From an uncultured Oxalobacteraceae bacterium (GTDB lineage Bacteria > Pseudomonadota > Gammaproteobacteria > Burkholderiales > Burkholderiaceae_D): 64,000 nucleotides of DNA. Of this stretch, positions 16,497-25,966 are shown one piece after another. The stretch lies in assembly GCA_903893945.1 (NCBI GenBank), contig CAITOF010000098.1, positions 1 through 64,000 of the forward strand, read 5' to 3'. The notes beneath the pieces are model-generated. The model ran no database searches and was not told the origin of the DNA. It was given only the letters and a program-made list of their open reading frames with translations. Numbering within the stretch: position 1 is the stretch's first letter; each line of letters starts with the position of its first letter. The position numbers were made by a program, and so were the translations under genes.

Positions 16497-19094
16497 TTGA
16501 AACTTCGCACCAAACGCTTAACCATTGTCATTGCGATTGCCTCGGCCTTCATGGCAACGGCTGGCGCACAGGAAGCTGCCGCACCGGTGGCTGCCAGCGC
16601 TGCGACGCCCGATTCCCAGACGGATCAGGCCACGCCTGAAGCCAAATTGTCGGGTGCGGCTGCGGCGTCAGCTGCCGCAAAACAGTCCGGCATTCAAACC
16701 GTTGTTGTGACCGCGCAAAAGCGTAAAGAAGATGCGAGTAAAGTTCCGCTGAGTATCAGTGTGCTGGGTGGTGACGAATTGACCGCGCAACATATCGGCG
16801 ACTATGCTGACATTACCCGCGCCATACCGAATATTTCCTTTTCGGGCGCAGGCGGCGGCGGTGATGCCGGTGACGGCCCGGGATTGTCCAACATCCAGAT
16901 TCGCGGTATCAGTTCCAGTGCCGGCGCGGCAACGGTCGGGATATACATGGATGACGTCTCCATGACCGTGGCCAACCTGTACAGTATGGGCAGTGCAGAG
17001 CCGAAGTTTTTCGATCTGGATCATGTTGAGGTGCTGCGCGGACCGCAGGGTACCCTGTACGGTTCCAGCTCGATGGGCGGGACGATCAAATTCATCACAA
17101 ACCAGCCGAATGTAAAAGAACAGTCCACTGACATTTATACAGAACTGTCGTCCTGGAAGGGTGGTCAGGCCAGCTACACAGGCAATATCGTGTTTAACGA
17201 ACCCCTGATCAAAAATGAACTGGCGCTGCGATTCGGTGTGCAGTCCGGGCACCAGGGCGGTTATATCAACCAGACCGATCAGTCGGGTAATGTCATTAAC
17301 TATGGCACCAACAAGCAGGACGACCAGGTCATCCATCTGGCCCTGAAATGGGTGCCAACCAAAGATTTGACGATCACGCCCAATGTGTTTTACCAGAAAG
17401 TTAAAACCGGTGACACGGATGTTTCGTATTCGCAGGTGCTCGATAATGGTCTGGTGCCGACAACGACCACGCCGCTGCAGCCCTATCAGACCAGCAAACG
17501 AACCCTCGAACCTGGTAGCGATGAACTGCTCGTACCCAGTCTGACGATAGGCTACTCAACAGAATTGGGTGATTTAACCTCGGTCACCAGTTTTTTTCAG
17601 CGTAAATTCACCCGTGTTCAGGATGGTGGCTACACCAACAGTGTCCAGTTGGGGGTCGGGATATACGCACCCTTGACCAAGACCTATATTCCCACTTATA
17701 TCGATTACGCGAATTACCCGGCACTGGGAAATGCGATCGCGGCGTTGCCGTCGTCCGTCACACTGGATAACAAGGTTCAGCAGTTCTCCCAGGAGATCCG
17801 TTTTGCGTCAAAACCGTATGTGGCGGGCGGTTCGCCCTATACCTGGCTGGTCGGCGGCTATTTGGCCAACGAACGCACCAAGACGCTGGAAGGTGATTAT
17901 GTGTATGGCCTGACCAGTACGTTGCGCGCGGCCGGGTTTTCCCCGACCAATCCGACACCCTGGTTGCCGTTTGCGACTTATTCGGATGGGACGAATGCGC
18001 CCTACCTGCCCGGATTTCCCGGTGATAACACCTTTGCAGGAAGCTATTATTACCATGACACGCAGCAATCGGTTTTTGGTGAAACAAGCTACTACTTTGT
18101 GCCAACACTGCATCTGACGCTGGGAGCGCGTTACCTCAAGTCGAAACAGGATTTTGCGGCCTCACAATCCCTGATTTATCAGGGACCCAACCAGACGCCG
18201 GGAGCCGATCCCTTTGATCCGACGCTGAACAGTTCCACAGAGTCAGGGACCAAATTCACGCCAAAACTGGCGATTACCTGGGAGCAGTCGCCCACGAATA
18301 CGCTTTTTGCCACGGCAGCGGAAGGTTTCCGTACTGGCGGTAATAATTATTCAGTGCCACCAGGGCTGTGTTCAATTCCGCCGAATCCGCTTAAATTCAA
18401 CTCCGATTCGTTGTGGAGTTATGAAGTCGGAAATAAATCACGGTTCATGGACAACAAAGTCACTTTCAACAGCTCGATTTTCTATGTCAAGTGGAAAGAC
18501 ATGATGCAGGAAATTGAATTGCCATGCAGCTTCGACTTTAACGTCAACGTCGGCGCGGCGACCTCCTACGGTGCCGAAATGGAACTGAAAGTGAAGCCGG
18601 TGTCGAGCCTGCTGTTTGATATCGCGGCAGGATATACCCATGCAACACTGGATAACAGTGCGGGCGCTGAACAGGGTGTGGTCGGGGCCGTCGCGGGTGC
18701 GACAATTCCGGGAGTTCCGTCGTATAACGTGGCCTTCACAACGACCTACAGCTATGACATTACGGATGATTATTTTGGATTCGTCCGTGGCGCTGTGCGC
18801 TGGATAGGGCAGAGTAATGGCGGCTTTGCAGAGTTGCCGAACTCCAACGGTGTGATCACGCCACCCAACCTGTATGCCGGCATTCCCAACCCCGACTTTA
18901 ACCGGCCGGCTTACCATTCGATTGATTTGAGCACGGGTGTCTCATGGAGCGAATGGGAAGCCACACTGTTTGTGAAAAACCTGTTTAACGAGGACAAGGT
19001 TATTCAGCATCCCGTTGAGCAGGCGATTTCATCGGGCGAGGTATACCGGATGGAGCCGCGCATGATAGGCGTGAGCTTATCAGCCAAGTTTTAG
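16497..19094 (+). CDS. TonB-dependent receptor (second of a tandem pair, TTG start)
   Basis: An 865-residue outer-membrane receptor closely similar to the preceding one. The same signal-peptide start (KLRTKRLTI), plug core (DASKVPLSISVLGGDEL, FSGAGGGGDAGDGPG, VEVLRGPQGTLYG) and C-terminal LSAKF are present, while extracellular loop segments differ. The start is TTG at 16497: GGGAGA lies 6 bases upstream and the protein aligns from there with its ATG-started neighbour, so weak translation initiation is likely. Divergence concentrated in loops suggests related but distinct ligands. The gene lies 156 bases before gabT. Confidence 0.92.
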   Translation: MKLRTKRLTIVIAIASAFMATAGAQEAAAPVAASAATPDSQTDQATPEAKLSGAAAASAAAKQSGIQTVVVTAQKRKEDASKVPLSISVLGGDELTAQHIGDYADITRAIPNISFSGAGGGGDAGDGPGLSNIQIRGISSSAGAATVGIYMDDVSMTVANLYSMGSAEPKFFDLDHVEVLRGPQGTLYGSSSMGGTIKFITNQPNVKEQSTDIYTELSSWKGGQASYTGNIVFNEPLIKNELALRFGVQSGHQGGYINQTDQSGNVINYGTNKQDDQVIHLALKWVPTKDLTITPNVFYQKVKTGDTDVSYSQVLDNGLVPTTTTPLQPYQTSKRTLEPGSDELLVPSLTIGYSTELGDLTSVTSFFQRKFTRVQDGGYTNSVQLGVGIYAPLTKTYIPTYIDYANYPALGNAIAALPSSVTLDNKVQQFSQEIRFASKPYVAGGSPYTWLVGGYLANERTKTLEGDYVYGLTSTLRAAGFSPTNPTPWLPFATYSDGTNAPYLPGFPGDNTFAGSYYYHDTQQSVFGETSYYFVPTLHLTLGARYLKSKQDFAASQSLIYQGPNQTPGADPFDPTLNSSTESGTKFTPKLAITWEQSPTNTLFATAAEGFRTGGNNYSVPPGLCSIPPNPLKFNSDSLWSYEVGNKSRFMDNKVTFNSSIFYVKWKDMMQEIELPCSFDFNVNVGAATSYGAEMELKVKPVSSLLFDIAAGYTHATLDNSAGAEQGVVGAVAGATIPGVPSYNVAFTTTYSYDITDDYFGFVRGAVRWIGQSNGGFAELPNSNGVITPPNLYAGIPNPDFNRPAYHSIDLSTGVSWSEWEATLFVKNLFNEDKVIQHPVEQAISSGEVYRMEPRMIGVSLSAKF

Positions 19095-19119
19095 GCATTT
19101 TAACAAGCAAGTTGCAGTC

Positions 19120-19155
19120 GCAAACCGGCAGGCCGGATCTGGCGTGCCGGTTTGC
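19120..19155. terminator. Hairpin after the second TonB receptor gene
   Basis: GCAAACCGGCA and TGCCGGTTTGC form an 11-bp perfect stem 26 bases past the stop. The following bases are not a strict T-run (AGGAATTAACCGTTTTT), so termination is plausible but incomplete read-through into gabT is possible. Confidence 0.5.
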
Positions 19156-19183
19156 AGGAATTAACCGTTTTTAACATCAATGC

Positions 19184-19216
19184 AAACCACGTTGGTTTCA
19201 GAGATGAAGATCATCT
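19184..19216 (+). promoter_or_regulatory. Two short hairpins in the gabT leader
   Basis: AAACCA-CGT-TGGTTT (19184-19198) and AGATGA-AGA-TCATCT (19202-19216) are back-to-back perfect 6-bp inverted repeats, ending 33 bases before the gabT start. They could be operator half-sites or small RNA stems; nothing further supports either. Confidence 0.25.
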
Positions 19217-19249
19217 TTACGTCATCAACAGAAATAACAGGAAACAGTA

Positions 19250-20530
19250 ATGAGCTCAAATCAGGAATGGAAAGCCCGCAAGGATGCGGCCACGCCACGC
19301 GGAGTCGGCGTTATGTGCAATTTTTATGCCGATCGCGCAGAAAATTCCGAACTCTGGGATATCGAAGGCCGGCGCTATATAGATTTTGGCAGCGGCATTG
19401 CCGTTCTGAATACCGGCCATCGTCATCCTAAAATCGTCGCGGCGATCAAAAAACAGTTGGACCATTTTACGCACACGGCGTATCAGGTCGTCCCTTACTC
19501 GATTTATGTCGATCTGGCTGAAAAAATAAACCGGCTGACGCCGGGCACACACGCCAAGAAAACCGCATTTTTTACGACCGGTGCCGAAGCCGTTGAAAAT
19601 GCCATCAAAATTGCACGCTCAGCGACCAAGCGTCCTGGTGTGGTTGCGTTTTCAGGTGCATTTCATGGACGTACTTCAATGGGTATGGCATTAACCGGTA
19701 AAGTGGATCCGTATAAAATCGGGTTTGGTCCGTTCCCGGGCGAAATTTATCATGCGCCGTTTCCGAGCAATGTGCACGGCATGTCGGTTGACGATGCGCT
19801 GAGTGCCCTGCAGACCCTGTTCAAAACCGATATCGAACCCGGCAAGATTGCCGCAATCATCATTGAACCTGTGCAGGGCGAAGGCGGTTTCTGCGTGACC
19901 CCGGTTCCGTTCATGCAGGCATTGCGTGCCATCTGTGACCAGTACGGTATTTTGCTGATTGCGGATGAAATCCAGACTGGTTTTGCGCGGACCGGCAAAT
20001 TGTTTGCCATGGAACACTATGGCGTAATTCCGGATTTGATGACCGTCGCCAAAAGTCTGGCGGGCGGCATGCCTTTGTCGGGCGTTTGTGGGCGCGCAGA
20101 AATTATGGATGCGCCCAATCCCGGCGGTCTGGGTGGAACGTATGCGGGCAATGCACTGGCAGTGGCTGCAGCGCTGGCGGTTCTCGATGTTATTGAAGAA
20201 GAGAAACTGGTGGATCGCGCCAACCAGCTGGGCGAACGCCTGACCCGACAGTTGCATAAATCAATGGAAGACCCCTCTGTGGGTAACCGGGTTGCCGAAG
20301 TGCGCGGACTGGGCTCCATGGTGGCGATCGAATTCAAACATCCGGCAACCGGCAAACCTGACCCTGATTTCACCAAAAAAGTGCAAGCATTTGCGCTGGA
20401 AAAAGGATTACTATTGTTGACCTGCGGTGTTTATGGCAACGTGATTCGTTTCCTGTTCCCATTAACCATACCGGACACGGTAATGACGGAAGCGCTGGGC
20501 ATACTGGACGCGGCCCTTCATGTCAATTAA
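19250..20530 (+). CDS. gabT: 4-aminobutyrate--2-oxoglutarate aminotransferase
   Basis: A 426-residue class III PLP aminotransferase that converts GABA and 2-oxoglutarate to succinate semialdehyde and glutamate. TTGAEAVENAIKIAR, FHGRTSMGMALTGK, IIEPVQGEGGF, IADEIQTGFARTG and the PLP lysine Lys268 in LMTVAKSLAGGMPL match GabT closely. Length is as expected. gabD follows after 43 bases. GabT also acts on 5-aminovalerate in some bacteria. With gabD and the downstream spuC-like gene it completes putrescine to succinate. Confidence 0.92.
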   Translation: MSSNQEWKARKDAATPRGVGVMCNFYADRAENSELWDIEGRRYIDFGSGIAVLNTGHRHPKIVAAIKKQLDHFTHTAYQVVPYSIYVDLAEKINRLTPGTHAKKTAFFTTGAEAVENAIKIARSATKRPGVVAFSGAFHGRTSMGMALTGKVDPYKIGFGPFPGEIYHAPFPSNVHGMSVDDALSALQTLFKTDIEPGKIAAIIIEPVQGEGGFCVTPVPFMQALRAICDQYGILLIADEIQTGFARTGKLFAMEHYGVIPDLMTVAKSLAGGMPLSGVCGRAEIMDAPNPGGLGGTYAGNALAVAAALAVLDVIEEEKLVDRANQLGERLTRQLHKSMEDPSVGNRVAEVRGLGSMVAIEFKHPATGKPDPDFTKKVQAFALEKGLLLLTCGVYGNVIRFLFPLTIPDTVMTEALGILDAALHVN

Positions 20531-20573
20531 GATGTCAACTGAGTAATATATATACCAACGAATCGAGTCAATT

Positions 20574-22028
20574 ATGTTAACGTTAAAAGACCCCGGCCTG
20601 TTAAAACAGCAAGCTTATGTCAATGGTCAGTGGTGCAATGCCGATAATGGTGAAACCATTCCCGTAACCAACCCCGCGACCGGCGCACTGCTGGGAACCG
20701 TGCCCAACATGGGCGCAGCAGAAACCCGTCGCGCCATTGACGGTGCCAATGCCGCGTTTAAAGCATGGCGCAAACTGCTGGCGAAAGAACGCTCAGCCCT
20801 GTTGCGCAAGTGGCATGATTCGATGCTGGCCAACGTCGACGACCTGGCCGCGATCATGACCGCTGAACAGGGCAAATCATTAACCGAAGCCAAGGGCGAG
20901 ATCGCTTACGCCGCTTCGTTCCTGGAATGGTTCGCTGAAGAAGGCAAGCGAATTTACGGTGAAACGATACCGACACCGACGACCGGTCGTCGCATTATGG
21001 TCACCAAAGAACCGATTGGGGTGTGCGCGGCCGTCACGCCGTGGAATTTTCCGTCAGCAATGATTACAAGAAAAGCCGGTCCGGCGCTGGCGGCAGGTTG
21101 TCCGATGATACTGAAACCCGCCGCGCAGACCCCGTTTTCTGCTCTGGCGCTGGCTGAACTGGCGCACCGCGTTGGCATACCTGCGGGCGTGTTCAGTGTC
21201 GTAACCGGTAAAGCCACGGCCATTGGCGGTGAAATGACCTCCAATCCGGTCGTGCGCAAGCTGTCTTTCACCGGGTCAACCCAGATCGGCCAGTTACTGA
21301 TGCGCCAGTCGGCCGATACGGTCAAGAAATTATCGCTGGAACTGGGCGGCAACGCGCCGTTCATTGTCTTTGATGATGCCGATCTGGATGCCGCCGTCGA
21401 AGGCGCGCTGGCCTCCAAATACCGCAATTCGGGTCAGACCTGTGTCTGCGCAAATCGTCTGTACGTGCAGGACAAGGTGTATGACAGTTTTGTGGCGAAG
21501 CTGAAAGTGGCGGTGCAAAAACTGAATATCGGCGACGGTTCGGTGCCCGGTGTCAATCAGGGGCCGTTAATCGACATGAATGCGGTCGAGAAGGTGGAAG
21601 AACACATTGCCGATGCGGTGTCGAAAGGCGCTAAAATCGAATTGGGCGGCAAGCGCCACGCACTGGGCCACACGTTCTTTGAACCCACGATACTGTCGGG
21701 CGTGACGCAATCGATGAAAGTGGCGCGTGAAGAAACGTTTGGTCCGCTGGCGCCGATCTTCCGTTTCAGCACTGACGACGAAGTGATTGCCATGTCCAAT
21801 GATACGGAATTCGGTCTGGCCTCGTATTTTTTCAGTCGTGATATCGGCCGCATCTGGAACGTGGCTGAACAGCTGGAATACGGCATGGTGGGTATTAACA
21901 CAGGCATCATCTCCAACGAGGTTGCACCGTTCGGCGGTGTCAAACAATCGGGTCTGGGACGTGAAGGTTCCAGATACGGCATGGATGACTACCTGGTGAT
22001 CAAATACTGGTGCCTGAGCGGTATGTGA
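20574..22028 (+). CDS. gabD: Succinate-semialdehyde dehydrogenase
   Basis: A 484-residue NAD(P)-dependent aldehyde dehydrogenase of the GabD type, making succinate. The general base is Glu256 in LELGGNAPF and the nucleophile Cys290 in NSGQTCVCANR, with the second Cys two residues on that is typical of succinate-semialdehyde dehydrogenases. TPWNFPSAM, KPAAQTP and SFTGSTQIGQ form the cofactor site, and EVAPFGGVKQSGLGREG closes the protein. It follows gabT and probably shares its transcript. Confidence 0.93.
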   Translation: MLTLKDPGLLKQQAYVNGQWCNADNGETIPVTNPATGALLGTVPNMGAAETRRAIDGANAAFKAWRKLLAKERSALLRKWHDSMLANVDDLAAIMTAEQGKSLTEAKGEIAYAASFLEWFAEEGKRIYGETIPTPTTGRRIMVTKEPIGVCAAVTPWNFPSAMITRKAGPALAAGCPMILKPAAQTPFSALALAELAHRVGIPAGVFSVVTGKATAIGGEMTSNPVVRKLSFTGSTQIGQLLMRQSADTVKKLSLELGGNAPFIVFDDADLDAAVEGALASKYRNSGQTCVCANRLYVQDKVYDSFVAKLKVAVQKLNIGDGSVPGVNQGPLIDMNAVEKVEEHIADAVSKGAKIELGGKRHALGHTFFEPTILSGVTQSMKVAREETFGPLAPIFRFSTDDEVIAMSNDTEFGLASYFFSRDIGRIWNVAEQLEYGMVGINTGIISNEVAPFGGVKQSGLGREGSRYGMDDYLVIKYWCLSGM

Positions 22029-22099
22029 GGCAATCAGGCCGTGATTGCAGGCGGTGAAGTGACAGGTATCATGTACAGAACATAAAAATGGGAGGCAAC

Positions 22100-22147
22100 A
22101 TGAAATTCTTAACATATTTCGAAAACTATAATCCATCTGAACCGTAG
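22100..22147 (+). CDS. Candidate 15-residue leader peptide upstream of puuA
   Basis: ATG 22100 with GGGAGG five bases upstream opens MKFLTYFENYNPSEP, then TAG. The ribosome site is better than that of many genes here. The peptide holds three Phe/Leu and two Tyr/Asn pairs but no run of a single amino acid. It lies 92 bases before the puuA-like gene, the usual place for a leader ORF; a chance ORF is possible. Confidence 0.3.
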   Translation: MKFLTYFENYNPSEP

Positions 22148-22239
22148 CTCTGGCCATGGGGGGCTGCTAAACCAGGTTGAATTAACGAAGTGGGTACGAT
22201 GAACTTCGACATTACACAAACGAAATAAGAGAGAAAATC

Positions 22240-23610
22240 ATGTCTTTACGCCAAAATTTTTCATACAACGATATGGATCAGTGGCTCAATGAAAAGCGCG
22301 TCACTGAAATTGAATGTCTGGTGCCCGATCTGACCGGTGTGGCGCGGGGCAAAATCATGCCGCGCACCAAATTCACGGAAGATCGCGGCATGCGCCTGCC
22401 TGAAGCCATTCTGGGTATGACCGTGACCGGCAATTACCCGACCGACAATGCGGCCTACGATCGCGCCATTTCTGCGACGGATCGCGACATGATACTGCGC
22501 GCGGATCCCAATACGATCACCATGGTGCCGTGGGCCGCCGACCCGACGGCCCAGGTGATCCACGACTGTTATTTTTCTGACGGCACGCTGGTTGATTTCG
22601 CGCCGCGCTCGGTACTGCGGCGCGTTTTGGGCCTGTATGAAGAAAAAGGCTGGTCACCGGTGGTGGCACCTGAGCTGGAATTCTATTTAACGGCACGAAA
22701 CATCGATCCGGATCTGCCGTTGCGTCCTCCTGTGGGTCGCAGCGGTCGCGCTGAAACCAGCCGGCAGATTTACAGTATCGATGCGGTGAACGAATTTGAT
22801 CCGCTGTTTGAGGATATTTACGATTATTGTGACCTGATGTCACTGGACGTCGATACGCTGATTCACGAAATCGGTGCGGGCCAGATGGAAATCAACTTCC
22901 TGCACGGCGAACCGATGGGTCTGGCCGACAAGGTATTTTTCTTCAAGCGTACCCTGCGCGAAGCCGCGATGAAACATGACATGTATGCGACCTTCATGGC
23001 CAAGCCCATGACTGGTGAACCCGGTTCAGCGATGCATATACACCAGAGTGTGGTGGACACCAAAACCGGTAAAAACATTTTCAGTGACAAGGACGGCACA
23101 GCCTCGCAGGCCTTCATGCACTATATCGGCGGTCTGCAACGCTACATGCCGTCTGCCATGGCGATTGTTGCTCCCTATGTCAACTCGTATCGCCGCATAG
23201 TCCGCCATACGGCAGCACCGATTAATATCCAGTGGGGTAAAGACAACCGTACGGTCGGTCTGCGTGTTCCGGAATCCGGTGCGCAGGATAGACGGGTGGA
23301 AAATCGTGTCGTGGGAGCGGATGCCAATCCTTACCTTGCCCTGGCGGTGACACTGGCCTGTGGCTACCTCGGCATGGTGGAACGCTTGGAACCCACACCC
23401 ATGACCGAAGGCAGTGCCTACGATCTGGATTATCAGTTGCCGCAAAGCTTATCGGAAGCGCTGGACGGATTGCGCAAGGAATCGCGCCTGCGCTTTGCCC
23501 TCGGTGACCGGTTCATCGACGTTTATTCCGCCATCAAGGAACTGGAATATGCCGAGTTCATGCAGGTCATCAGTCCCTGGGAACGCGAGCATTTATTACT
23601 CCACGTTTAA
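22240..23610 (+). CDS. puuA: Gamma-glutamylpolyamine synthetase-like ligase (PuuA family)
   Basis: A 456-residue glutamine-synthetase-fold ligase, paralogous to the gene at 847. IECLVPDLTGVARGK near the N-terminus, PELEFYLTAR, GAGQMEINFLHG, GSAMHIHQSV, KDNRTVGLRVPESG and RRVENRVVGADANPYL are the family motifs. It probably gamma-glutamylates putrescine or a related amine using ATP. Position between gabD and a putrescine-type aminotransferase supports this strongly. A role as plain glutamine synthetase is unlikely. The upstream gap (22029-22239) contains the 15-codon ORF and AT-rich sequence. Confidence 0.87.
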   Translation: MSLRQNFSYNDMDQWLNEKRVTEIECLVPDLTGVARGKIMPRTKFTEDRGMRLPEAILGMTVTGNYPTDNAAYDRAISATDRDMILRADPNTITMVPWAADPTAQVIHDCYFSDGTLVDFAPRSVLRRVLGLYEEKGWSPVVAPELEFYLTARNIDPDLPLRPPVGRSGRAETSRQIYSIDAVNEFDPLFEDIYDYCDLMSLDVDTLIHEIGAGQMEINFLHGEPMGLADKVFFFKRTLREAAMKHDMYATFMAKPMTGEPGSAMHIHQSVVDTKTGKNIFSDKDGTASQAFMHYIGGLQRYMPSAMAIVAPYVNSYRRIVRHTAAPINIQWGKDNRTVGLRVPESGAQDRRVENRVVGADANPYLALAVTLACGYLGMVERLEPTPMTEGSAYDLDYQLPQSLSEALDGLRKESRLRFALGDRFIDVYSAIKELEYAEFMQVISPWEREHLLLHV

Positions 23611-23695
23611 ACCGTGAAGGCCACGTAAGCCCCGATACGTGGCCTGATAACCATCCTCAGTCAATTCAACCCCGGACCCTATTGAAAGGTTGACC

Positions 23696-25150
23696 ATGTA
23701 TTCAGATAACAAAGATCCCGTTGCCATTGTGGCACCCGCAATTCGTCCTTCAGACAGCCAGAAAAAAGTGGATACCCGCGCCATTCAGGAGATGGATTCC
23801 GCTCACTATATTCACTCGTTTACCGATACCGCGTCGCTGGCCAAAAAGGGCGCGCGCGTGATTGTAAAAGGCGAAGGTATTTATATCTGGGATTCCGAAG
23901 GTAAGCGTCTGCTGGATGGTATGTCCGGCTTATGGTGCATGAACGTCGGCTACGGCCGCAAATCGATTGCCGATGCGGCTTACGCGCAGATGCAGGAACT
24001 GCCTTACTACAACAGTTTTTTTCAGACCACCAATGTGCCCGCCGTTAAACTGGCCGCCAAGCTGGTCGAAATTTCGCCGCCGCATTTCAATCATGTTTTC
24101 TACACCGGTTCCGGCTCGGAAGGTAACGATACCAATCTGCGACTGGTGCGTCGCTACTGGGATATCAAAGGCTTTAAGGATCGCAACATCATCATCAGCC
24201 GTGAAAATGCCTACCATGGCAGCACCATTGCAGGCGCGTCACTGGGCGGTATGTCAGGCATGCATGACCAGCAGGTGGGTGTGACGATACCGAATATTGT
24301 GCATATCGGTCAGCCTTACTACGTCGAGGGCGGCAAAGGCAAAACGCCGGAGGAATTCGGCCTTGAAGCGGCCTCGTGGCTGGAGAAAAAAATTCTGGAA
24401 GTCGGACCCGAGCGGGTTGCTGCATTTATCGGTGAACCGGTTCAGGGTGCAGGTGGCGTCATTATTCCTCCCTCAACCTATTGGCCCGAGATCCAGCGTA
24501 TCTGCGACAAATATGAAATTCTGTTAATCGCCGACGAAGTTATCTGCGGATTTGGTCGTCTCGGGACCTGGTTCGGTTCCGAGTATTTCGGCATCAAGCC
24601 GGATCTGATGACGTTTGCCAAAGGCGTGACATCGGGCTATATTCCATTGGGCGGTGTGCTGGTGGGCGACCGTGTCGCCAACGTGCTGATCGAACAGGGC
24701 GGCGAATTCAATCACGGCTTTACCTATTCCGGACATCCGGTGGCCTGCGCCGCAGCACTGGAAAATATCCGTATCATTCAGGAAGAAAAGCTGGTCGAAA
24801 AGGTCAATAAGGAAACCGGTCCCTACCTGAAGAAGAAATTCGCTGAACTGAATGACCACCCTTTGGTCAGTATTGCTGAAACCTGCGGGTTTGCAGCAGG
24901 TTTGAATCTGGTCAGGAAAAAAGGCAAAACGCTGCACGACTGTGAGGCCTTTGATTCCAGCCTGGAAGTCGGCATGATCTGTCGCGGCCACATGTTCGGT
25001 AATGGCATGATTATGCGCGCCGTTGGCGATCGCATGATCATTGCCCCGCCGCTGGTAACGACCACTGCCCAGATTGATGAAATGGTGGCATTGATACGTC
25101 AGTGTCTGGACGCAACGCTGGACGATCTGAAGCAACGCGGCCTGATGTAA
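23696..25150 (+). CDS. spuC: Class III aminotransferase, putrescine--pyruvate type (SpuC-like)
   Basis: A PLP aminotransferase of 484 residues. ATG 23696 is preferred over the in-frame TTG 23690, with GAAAGG 6 bases upstream. FTDTASLAKKGARVIVKGEG, GLWCMNVGYGRK, FYTGSGSEGNDTNLRLVRRY, ISRENAYHGSTIAG, the PLP lysine in LMTFAKGVTSGYIPLGG and NHGFTYSGHPVA fit the SpuC group, which moves the amino group of putrescine or cadaverine to pyruvate. It is 85 bases downstream of the ligase and is the last gene before the 25207 terminator. Other omega-amine substrates are possible. Confidence 0.87.
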   Translation: MYSDNKDPVAIVAPAIRPSDSQKKVDTRAIQEMDSAHYIHSFTDTASLAKKGARVIVKGEGIYIWDSEGKRLLDGMSGLWCMNVGYGRKSIADAAYAQMQELPYYNSFFQTTNVPAVKLAAKLVEISPPHFNHVFYTGSGSEGNDTNLRLVRRYWDIKGFKDRNIIISRENAYHGSTIAGASLGGMSGMHDQQVGVTIPNIVHIGQPYYVEGGKGKTPEEFGLEAASWLEKKILEVGPERVAAFIGEPVQGAGGVIIPPSTYWPEIQRICDKYEILLIADEVICGFGRLGTWFGSEYFGIKPDLMTFAKGVTSGYIPLGGVLVGDRVANVLIEQGGEFNHGFTYSGHPVACAAALENIRIIQEEKLVEKVNKETGPYLKKKFAELNDHPLVSIAETCGFAAGLNLVRKKGKTLHDCEAFDSSLEVGMICRGHMFGNGMIMRAVGDRMIIAPPLVTTTAQIDEMVALIRQCLDATLDDLKQRGLM

Positions 25151-25206
25151 AAACCAGCCGGGCACACCGCAGCGTGTTGCCCTGCCAGAGGCGGTTACCT
25201 CGATTG

Positions 25207-25244
25207 GCGCTTAAACACGGTTTGTGTTTAGGCGCTTTTTTTTT
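25207..25244 (+). terminator. Rho-independent terminator after spuC
   Basis: GCGCTTAAACAC, a short loop, then GTGTTTAGGCGC (one G-U-type mismatch) followed by at least nine T residues. It closes the gabT-gabD-puuA-spuC region. Confidence 0.85.
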
Positions 25245-25494
25245 GGCATGCCGGATGGATTGCCGCGCGCCCGCGTCCAAGGGTGGCGTATCAGGCCGGC
25301 GCCTGTGCGATACGTGCAATCCGGCAACTAATTTCGATTTTTGCAATGGGTGCTGGCGGGTCTTGGTGCGTAGCATTTTCACAAAGTTGCCTGATTTTCC
25401 AAATAAAGCGCCGGCAGATTTGAATCTTTACCGATTTAATGCTAGATTCCAAGTAACACCTTTGACGATGAACACCCTGATTGGGAATTGACTG

Positions 25495-25812
25495 ATGAGT
25501 TTTAATAACAGACCTGCCGAGCATGCCGAAGAATTCCGGCAGATATTGATTGCACAGGGAAAGGGAGAGCTTTTTCCGGAAAATACGGCGGAGCGGTACC
25601 CACACATTCTCGAAAAAATATTTTTGGTCTGGCACGAACCCAAAGTTGCCTTTCAACTTTTTTTTGAACTGCTCACCTCCGATCGGGAGAATCGCGCCGG
25701 ATTTCCTGCCGAGATCTATACCGAAATCTTCAGACTGGAAAGTTATTACACCGATATCCATCCGCATGTCCGCGACAGCGACAAATTCTATCGCGGCGCC
25801 AATAAAAAGTGA
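25495..25812 (+). CDS. Small conserved-looking protein of unknown function
   Basis: A 105-residue soluble acidic protein with no signal peptide or membrane segment. It begins MSFNNRPAEHAEEFRQIL and contains a dense helical middle (HILEKIFLVWHEPKVAFQ, FFELLTSDRENRAGFP). Regular codon use and a clean open frame support a gene, though I do not recognise the family. It may be a regulatory or scaffolding adaptor. The next gene starts 154 bases later. Confidence 0.6.
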   Translation: MSFNNRPAEHAEEFRQILIAQGKGELFPENTAERYPHILEKIFLVWHEPKVAFQLFFELLTSDRENRAGFPAEIYTEIFRLESYYTDIHPHVRDSDKFYRGANKK

Positions 25813-25966
25813 CATTCGGCAGGTGCGGAACCGGCAGGAATCAGCCCGGCACACGCCAGCACCCGGGCGTGCCTTTTTGCGTGTAACTTGGTAAAAAAAC
25901 CAGTGTTGTATCGAGCCGCTAATTAAGGCAGAATGCCTGTTCTATCAAAAGGACGGGATCTGTTTC

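Noticed and set aside
22199-22228. Nine-codon ORF (ATG at 22199) before puuA
   Set aside because: Very short, with no clear ribosome site; the ORF at 22100 is a better candidate.
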